Positions 58,733 through 64,000 of a DNA stretch of 64,000 nt are shown here, piece by piece. The notes under the pieces were generated by a model. That model worked only from the letters and a program-made list of their open reading frames with translations, was not told the DNA's origin and ran no database searches. Positions within the stretch are counted from its first letter, which is position 1, and the number at the start of each line of letters is the position of its first letter. Both the position numbers and the translations under genes were made by a program. Source of the stretch: Archangium lansingense (GTDB lineage: Bacteria; Myxococcota; Myxococcia; Myxococcales; Myxococcaceae); the NCBI RefSeq assembly GCF_026626635.1, contig NZ_JAPNKA010000001.1, positions 9,222,501-9,286,500 of the forward strand, given 5' to 3'.

Positions 58733-59662
58733 TCAGGCCACCAGCGGCTCGAGGCCGATCTCCGGCAGGCGCAGCTCGGGCAACTCCAGATGCTTGCGGG
58801 CCGGGACGATCTCGTAGCTGGAAGGATCCGCCAGCACTGCCTTCACGAGCTTCTGGTTGAGCGCGTGCCCCGTCTTGAAGGCCTTGAGGTGGCCCACCAC
58901 CGGGTGGCCGAACAGGGAGATGTCTCCCACGGCGTCGAGAATCTTGTGGCGCACGAACTCGTCCGGGAAGCGCAGGCCGTCCGGGTTGAGGATGGAGAAC
59001 TCGTCCACCACGATGGCGTTCTCCAGCGAGCCGCCCCGGGCCAGGCCCATCTTCTTGAGCATCTCCACATCCCGGAGGAAGCCGAAGGTGCGCGCGCGGG
59101 AGATCTCACGGGCGAAGCACCGATCAGAGAACTCCAGATCGAAGGACTGCTCGGTGATGAGCGGGTGCTTGAAATCAACGGTGCAGGAGATGCGGAAGCG
59201 GTTGGCGGGAGAGAAGCTCGCCTCCTTGTCCCCATCCACCACGGAGATCGTCTTCTTGATGACGAGCAGACGGCGGGGCTCCTCCTGCTCACGCACACCG
59301 GCCTCGGCGATGAGGGAAGCGAAGGGGGCGGCGCTGCCGTCCATGATGGGCACCTCGGGCCCGTCCAGCTCCACGCGCACGTTGTCCAGCCCCATGCCGG
59401 CCAGCGCCGACATCAGGTGCTCCACCGTGCTCACCTTCACGCCGTCCTTGCCCAGGGTGGTGGCCAGCGACGTGTCCACCACGTACTCAGTGAGGGCGGG
59501 GATGGCGACCGGACGCGGCGTGTCCGTGCGAACGAAGACGATGCCGTGGTTCACCGGCGCCGGCAGCAACGCGAGGTTCACCGGCGCGCCGGAATGGAGC
59601 CCCACGCCCTGGCAACGAACGGGGTGCGAGAGGGTGCGCTGGTTGTACGAGGTGTAAGGCAT
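58733..59662 (-). CDS. lpxC: UDP-3-O-acyl-N-acetylglucosamine deacetylase LpxC
   Basis: LpxC catalyses the committed step of lipid A synthesis, so this organism makes LPS. The 309-residue product starts at the ATG at 59662 (MPYTSYNQRTLSHPVRCQGV). Zinc and catalytic motifs are visible: STVEHLMSALAGMGLDNV (first His), FVRHKILDAVGDISLFGHPV (H-K-x-x-D) and the terminal GHALNQKLVKA. Codons upstream of 59662 do not look coding. Confidence 0.96.
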   Translation of the reverse strand: MPYTSYNQRTLSHPVRCQGVGLHSGAPVNLALLPAPVNHGIVFVRTDTPRPVAIPALTEYVVDTSLATTLGKDGVKVSTVEHLMSALAGMGLDNVRVELDGPEVPIMDGSAAPFASLIAEAGVREQEEPRRLLVIKKTISVVDGDKEASFSPANRFRISCTVDFKHPLITEQSFDLEFSDRCFAREISRARTFGFLRDVEMLKKMGLARGGSLENAIVVDEFSILNPDGLRFPDEFVRHKILDAVGDISLFGHPVVGHLKAFKTGHALNQKLVKAVLADPSSYEIVPARKHLELPELRLPEIGLEPLVA

Positions 59663-60091
59663 GATCGGTGTCGCCTCTGAATCGATGCGGGTGCTGCTCT
59701 GCCCCACCCCTGGAGGCTCCTCCAGGGACAGGCCCGTCAATGTTCAATGCTCATCTGACGCGCCGCGTATCGATGCAAACCACACGCCAGTGGGTTGCCA
59801 CCTGGGAGGAAGACCGGTGAGGTCCCCTCGGAGCCCCAAGTGTATGAATCCACTGGAGTTTTTGTCTGGTTCGCCTGGGGGCCCGAAACCGCCGGCCACC
59901 CTCCCCCCCTCGACTCGCTGTGCACCTACCCCGTCACCGTGACAAACGTGTCAGAACTTCGACACGCCGCGCTCCGTCAGGGCGCGTCATTGCGCGACCA
60001 AATAACGCAAGCGGATGCCTGGAATCAAACGGTTGGCGAACGAATCCGTGACACAAGGAGTACTTACGGTGACGGATTCACGACAACTGTG
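59663..60091. other. Promoter region upstream of lpxC
   Basis: About 430 bases separate the lpxC start from the stop of the upstream gene, both on the minus strand, so lpxC has its own promoter here. The stretch is less GC-rich than its surroundings. I see no gene, tRNA or clear hairpin in it. Confidence 0.45.
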
Positions 60092-61582
60092 TCACCGGGT
60101 GGCGGCGAGGAAGCGATCGCGGAGCAGCTCGGCCTCGGCCCGATCGAAGTTGAAACCCCGGAGCTGGGCGCGGCGGCTGACGGCGGCGAAGGTGTTCTCC
60201 AGCACCATGGAGAAGGCACGCAGGTCCTCGATGAGGCGAGTGCGGACAGCGGGACCCTCGGGCGGCCAGGGGAGCTCGGTGAGGAGCGCGCTGAAGCGGT
60301 CGAAGGCCTCGTAGTCCACGTAGCGCAGGAGCTGGTAGCTGCCGTCCTGGAAGTAGCCGAGGAAGGCCACGATGCTGGAGATGACGGACTCCGCGGAGAC
60401 GACGTCGTCGTTACGCAGGTGTCCTTCGGCGGCGCGGCACAGCTGAGAGAAAACCCAGAGGTCCTTGCGCAGGCGCTCGGCAGCTTCCATCGGGGAGGCA
60501 AGCTGCTCGAAGGGAGCCTCGCCCGTGGCGGAGCCAGGAGAGAGTGCCTCGGTGAGGGCCACCACCTGGGTCTGGAAGAGCTGGGTGAAAGCGTAGGAGG
60601 CACGGGCGGCGGCGGCGCGGTCCCGGTCCAGCTCGACGAGGATGTCGCGGGCGATGCGCTCCGTCTCGCGGGCGATGTCGCGGGCGGCGCGCAGGCACGC
60701 GGCCTGAAGGGGCTTGGGACCAGCCTTGGGAGCCAACTCGTTCTTCAGGTAGCCCACGAGGCTGAGGGCCTCGCTGCGCACCAGGGCGAGCACCACACGC
60801 ACGCGGCGGGGGATGGGGCCCTGCGCATCCTGGCTGACGTAGGCCAGACAGTGCAGCAAGCGGAACAGGCTCAGGTAGGTGGTGGTGAAGAGGGGCCGGG
60901 TCTCCACGGGCACCGTGGAGAGCAGCGTCAGCAGGCGCACCGAGCGCAGCCGGTCGTACTCCAGGCGGAACTCGTTGAGCCGGAAGGGCCGGAAGTAGCG
61001 GTTGAGGACGATCTCCCGCAGGACGAGGTTGCCCACGTCGTTGAAGAGGCTCAGCCCGCACACCGGAAGCTGCAACAGGTGGTCGATGAGGTTGCGCAGC
61101 GACTCGAAGGACTGGCGCAGGACGAAGAGGCTCTCCTGGGGCGTCTCCTGGTCCAGCTCGCCCTCGATGCGAGAGCGGCGCGTGTTGTCGTCGGCGAGCT
61201 GCGTCTCGACGTAGCGACGGAACTGGAGCTTCTGGTTCGAGTCGGGATCCAGCAGGTGCCGGGCGAGGCGGATGGCCTGGCTGAGGGTGGCGCGGACGTC
61301 CTTGAGCTCCTCGCGGAAGTCGCGGGTGACGAGCGGCTTGTCCTGGGCGTCGATGACGCCATTGTCGTGGAGTTGGACGTAGCGCTCCACGGCGCGCAGG
61401 AGCATCTCGAACTCGAAGAGGAGCTCCTCGCGGGCCTCCACGGGCAGGGCGCGCAGCCAGCGCTCACGCTCGGTGAGGAAGCCGGCGCGGGTGCCCTGAG
61501 AGGTGCGGACGAGCTCCTCGTAGAAGTCACGGGGAACGCGGGACATGGGAGGAGCCGGGACGGCGGTGGCGGTGGTGCTCAC
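60092..61582 (-). CDS. Conserved helical protein of unknown function downstream of ruvB
   Basis: A 496-residue protein from a GTG at 61582 that overlaps the ruvB stop by four bases. It is almost entirely helical (REELLFEFEMLLRAVERYVQ; FREELKDVRATLSQAIRLAR; FNFDRAEAELLRDRFLAATR), Leu/Arg/Glu-rich and has no signal peptide, membrane segment or enzyme motif that I recognise. The tight overlap suggests translational coupling to ruvB. It may be a myxobacterial regulator or scaffold, but no function can be assigned. Confidence 0.8.
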   Translation of the reverse strand: MSTTATAVPAPPMSRVPRDFYEELVRTSQGTRAGFLTERERWLRALPVEAREELLFEFEMLLRAVERYVQLHDNGVIDAQDKPLVTRDFREELKDVRATLSQAIRLARHLLDPDSNQKLQFRRYVETQLADDNTRRSRIEGELDQETPQESLFVLRQSFESLRNLIDHLLQLPVCGLSLFNDVGNLVLREIVLNRYFRPFRLNEFRLEYDRLRSVRLLTLLSTVPVETRPLFTTTYLSLFRLLHCLAYVSQDAQGPIPRRVRVVLALVRSEALSLVGYLKNELAPKAGPKPLQAACLRAARDIARETERIARDILVELDRDRAAAARASYAFTQLFQTQVVALTEALSPGSATGEAPFEQLASPMEAAERLRKDLWVFSQLCRAAEGHLRNDDVVSAESVISSIVAFLGYFQDGSYQLLRYVDYEAFDRFSALLTELPWPPEGPAVRTRLIEDLRAFSMVLENTFAAVSRRAQLRGFNFDRAEAELLRDRFLAATR

Positions 61583-62619
61583 CAGAGGGACCCCTGCCCA
61601 CCCGAGGTGGGCGCCTTCTTGTTGAAATAGCTGTACGCATGGTGCGTGGCCGTGCGGCCGCGCGGCGTGCGCTGGAGGAAGCCTTCCTGGAGGAGGAAGG
61701 GCTCGTAGACGTCCTCGATGGTATCGCGCTGCTCGCCCACGGCGGCGGCGATGGTCTCCACGCCCACCGGGCCCCCACCAAACTTCTCGAGGATGGTGAG
61801 CAGGATTTTGCGGTCCATCGCGTCCAACCCGGAGGCATCCACGCCGAGCCGGGTGAGGGCCTGGGCGGCCAGCTCCTGGGTGATGGTGCCATCGCCCTCC
61901 ACCTGGGCGAAGTCGCGCAGCCGGCGCAGCAGCCGGTTGGCGATGCGGGGCGTGCCGCGGGCGCGGGTGGAGATCTCCTTGGAGCCCTCGCGGTCCAGCT
62001 TCACCCCGAGGATGCGCGCCGAGCGGTTGAGGATCAGCTCCAGGTGCTTGGGCTCGTAGTACTCGAGCCGCTCCTGAATCTGGAAGCGATCGCGCAGCGG
62101 CGACGTGAGGAGGCCGGTGCGGGTGGTGGCGCCAATGAGGGTGAAGGGCGGCAGATCAATCTTCATCGCCCGGGCAGCGGGGCCCGTGTCGATGGTGATG
62201 TCGAGCCGGAAGTCCTCCATGGCCGGGTAGAGGTACTCCTCGATGGCGGCGTTGAGGCGGTGGACCTCGTCGATGAAGAGGATGTCGCGCTCGTTGAGGT
62301 TGGTGAGCAGGCCAGCCAGGTCGCCCTTGCGCTCGAGCGCGGGACCACTGGTGACGTGAATGCCCACGCCCAGCTCGTTGGCCATGATGTAGGCCAGCGA
62401 CGTCTTGCCCAGACCCGGAGGGCCGGAGAAGAGACAGTGATCGAGCGCCTCGCCCCGGCTCCTGGCTGCCTGGACGTACACCTTGAGCTTCTCGACGACG
62501 GCGCTCTGCCCCACGTACTCGTCGAAAGAGCGCGGCCGCAGAGAGGCCTCGACCCGAACCTCGTCGTTGAGCGCCTCCTCATTGAGCGTGTCGTCGGATT
62601 TCCGCTTCGCCTTCGCCAT
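61579..62619 (-). CDS. ruvB: Holliday junction branch-migration helicase RuvB
   Basis: RuvB is the AAA+ motor that, with RuvA, drives Holliday junction branch migration in recombination and repair. The 346-residue product starts at the ATG at 62619. Motifs: LRPRSFDEYVGQ at the N terminus, Walker A GPPGLGKTS, Walker B LFIDEVHRLN, sensor GATTRTGLLTSPLRDRF, and the C-terminal winged helix (RTPRGRTATHHAYSYF). It lies divergent from the dehydrogenase remnant with about 115 bases between. Confidence 0.97.
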   Translation of the reverse strand: MAKAKRKSDDTLNEEALNDEVRVEASLRPRSFDEYVGQSAVVEKLKVYVQAARSRGEALDHCLFSGPPGLGKTSLAYIMANELGVGIHVTSGPALERKGDLAGLLTNLNERDILFIDEVHRLNAAIEEYLYPAMEDFRLDITIDTGPAARAMKIDLPPFTLIGATTRTGLLTSPLRDRFQIQERLEYYEPKHLELILNRSARILGVKLDREGSKEISTRARGTPRIANRLLRRLRDFAQVEGDGTITQELAAQALTRLGVDASGLDAMDRKILLTILEKFGGGPVGVETIAAAVGEQRDTIEDVYEPFLLQEGFLQRTPRGRTATHHAYSYFNKKAPTSGGQGSLW

Positions 62620-62734
62620 ACCCCTCGTTCCTCTGCCGTCACCCTACCAGAATGGCCCCCGTGTCGCGGCTCCTCTCGCGGCGCTAGATTCCGGCCGCCC
62701 GCCGCCAGCCCGCCTGCCCAGGGAGCTTGCCCCC

Positions 62735-63392
62735 GTGAAGGGACTCGTTTTCGACCTCTCCATCCCCAAGTACGTCCTCGCCAAGGGGATGGGGGGGATG
62801 TACCCGAAGCTGCACTACGGGCGCGGGAGCAGTCTCTCCCTGCGTGAGTTGGCCTCCCCTACCCTGCCCGGGCCGGACTGGGTGCGGCTGCGGCCGTTGC
62901 TGACGGGGCTGTGCGGCTCGGACATGGGGACGCTCTTCTTCAAGATGAGCCCCCAGAGCGAGCCCTTCAATCGCTTTCCGCCCCATCCTGGGCCCGCCGG
63001 CGCGCATGGAGGGCTACGAGGTGACGTTCGACTGCATCGAGAGCGCGGGCTCGGTACAGGACTCACCGCGCTACATGCGCTCGCTGGCGAAGGTGGTGCT
63101 GGTGGGGGGGGCGGCGGGGATTCTCGAGCGTGTGGACTGGACAACGGTGGGGCGCAACGAGCTGACGCTGCTCGGCTCCTACGTGTACGGGCCAGAGAGC
63201 TTCCGGGGCGTTCGCCAGCACACCTTCGACCTGGTGCTGGAGCTGCTCGCCCGCCGGGAGGGCCCGGATCCGAGCATGCTGGTGACACATACCTTCCCAC
63301 TCGCGCGTTACCAGGAGGCCATCGAGGCGAACCTGGCACGTGCCAGCCACCAGTCGGTGAAGACCGTCTTCGAGCTCACGGTGAACCCATGA
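62735..63392 (+). pseudogene. Internally deleted zinc-type alcohol dehydrogenase
   Basis: The first part, from the GTG at 62735 with GGGAG nine bases upstream, reads MKGLVFDLSIPKYVLAKGMG...LLTGLCGSDMGTLFFKMSPQ...FNRFPP, the start of a zinc-binding medium-chain dehydrogenase with the catalytic Cys in GLCGSD. At about 62987 the frame breaks. The second part (YEVTFDCIESAGSVQDSPRY...RNELTLLGSYVYGPESF...SHQSVKTVFELTVNP) is the C-terminal end of the same family, in another frame. The H-E zinc site and the Rossmann core, about 150-200 residues, are missing. It cannot be an active enzyme. Confidence 0.85.
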
Positions 63393-64000
63393 ACACGTCC
63401 TTCCGTCCCCTCCCCTTCCTCAACGAGGCCCGCGCCGAGCCGGTATCCGGACTTCGCCTGCAGAAGCTCCGCCGGGCCGCACAGGAGGCGCGTGAGTCCT
63501 TCACGGCCGGTGGCGCGGTGGCGGCCGTGGCCACGTGCGACCTGGTCACGTTCCCCTACCCGTCGCAGTTCGCCTTCAGCGGAGGGGCGCTGTCTCCGGC
63601 GCCCTACGTGATGATGACGAACCGGATGCAGGTGGTGCAGTACCTGGAGGACGGAGTGACGCGCACCCTGCTCTTCAACCCGAGCGACTACGAGCGCGGC
63701 CAGGCGACGCCCTTCTTCAAGTCGCTGCGTAAGAAGTACGGCGACTTCATCTCGGACAAGGTGATGGCGCGGCGGCTCGGAACGGTGCAGAGCCACCTGA
63801 CGGCGCTGGGGCTGAAGCCAGCGGACGTGGACTACATCGCGTTCGATCACCTGCACGTGCAGGACGTGCGGCGGTGGCTGGGCGGGGATGGGGAGCCGGC
63901 GTACTTCCCGAGGGCGAAGCTGCTGATCCAGCGGGCCGAGTGGGAGTCGGTGAAGAACCTGCATCCGCTGGAGAAGGTCTGGTACGTGCCGGGCGGAACG
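63389..64000 (+). CDS. Metallo-beta-lactamase-fold hydrolase, N-terminal part (runs off window)
   Basis: The frame starts at the ATG at 63389, overlapping the preceding stop by four bases, and is open to the window end (204 codons seen). It shows a beta-rich start (VAAVATCDLVTFPYPSQFAF) and the motif YIAFDHLHVQDVRRWLGG, which corresponds to the first metal site (a D-H-L-H form of the H-x-H-x-D-H motif of MBL-fold proteins), followed by FPRAKLLIQRAEWE as in lactonase-like members. The exact enzyme type cannot be decided without the C-terminal half. Confidence 0.75.
   Translation, partial: MNTSFRPLPFLNEARAEPVSGLRLQKLRRAAQEARESFTAGGAVAAVATCDLVTFPYPSQFAFSGGALSPAPYVMMTNRMQVVQYLEDGVTRTLLFNPSDYERGQATPFFKSLRKKYGDFISDKVMARRLGTVQSHLTALGLKPADVDYIAFDHLHVQDVRRWLGGDGEPAYFPRAKLLIQRAEWESVKNLHPLEKVWYVPGGT

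Overview
The window is high-GC, densely coded bacterial DNA and looks like a myxobacterium (Myxococcota, probably the Cystobacter/Archangium/Myxococcus group). The pointers are lineage-specific families: a Myxococcus paralogous secreted family next to a Ser/Thr kinase, a double-CXXC immunity-type protein, many lipoproteins, DUF4388, an ECF sigma/anti-sigma pair driving a caspase-like lipoprotein, and an envelope typical of a Gram-negative (LpxC, MurA, L,D-transpeptidase). No database could be searched; family names rest on motif and sequence recognition.

Layout. 1-14.7 kb is core chromosome: smc (cut by the window edge), a secreted protein, a zinc-ribbon protein, a minus-strand operon (TPR protein, CNNM/CBS protein, acyltransferase), an unannotated-size gene for a 34-residue basic protein, then prfA-prmC-murA, a zinc-ribbon protein and a large lipoprotein with four EPN-type repeats.

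14.7-30 kb is an accessory region that begins exactly at a tRNA-Gly(CCC) gene. It holds the apparent tail of a tyrosine recombinase pointing at the tRNA, a lipoprotein/partner pair, an IS66 element with a second, intact IS66 element inserted in its transposase (8-bp target duplication visible), a pseudokinase and a real membrane Ser/Thr kinase separated by two convergent XRE regulators, a DUF2381-type secreted protein, an orphan toxin-tail/immunity pair resembling SitA6/SitI6 joined to an IS21-like end, a badly decayed 690-codon gene and a truncated copy of a gene found intact at 42.2 kb.

30-64 kb returns to core and lineage-typical genes: DUF882 peptidase, L,D-transpeptidase, radical SAM protein, M13 peptidase, chalcone-isomerase-like protein, serC, an ECF sigma/anti-sigma/caspase-barrel/lipoprotein operon, a large PD40 lipoprotein with a CXXCH site, a bufferin-like RiPP operon (Cys-rich precursor, DUF692 enzyme, DUF2063 partner), an M61-like lipoprotein, a ScfR-like regulator with a TPR protein, a TSUP transporter pair, pepA, pyrF with DUF4388, a DsbA-like lipoprotein, lpxC, ruvB, a deleted dehydrogenase remnant and an MBL-fold hydrolase cut by the window end.

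The strongest candidates for new biology are the repeat-bearing, lipobox-containing precursor of the DUF692 operon (44.6-46.6 kb), the sigma-controlled caspase fused to an outer-membrane-type barrel (38.3-42.0 kb), the pseudokinase/XRE/kinase cluster (20.9-26.0 kb), and the orphan contact-toxin module (26.1-27.1 kb).
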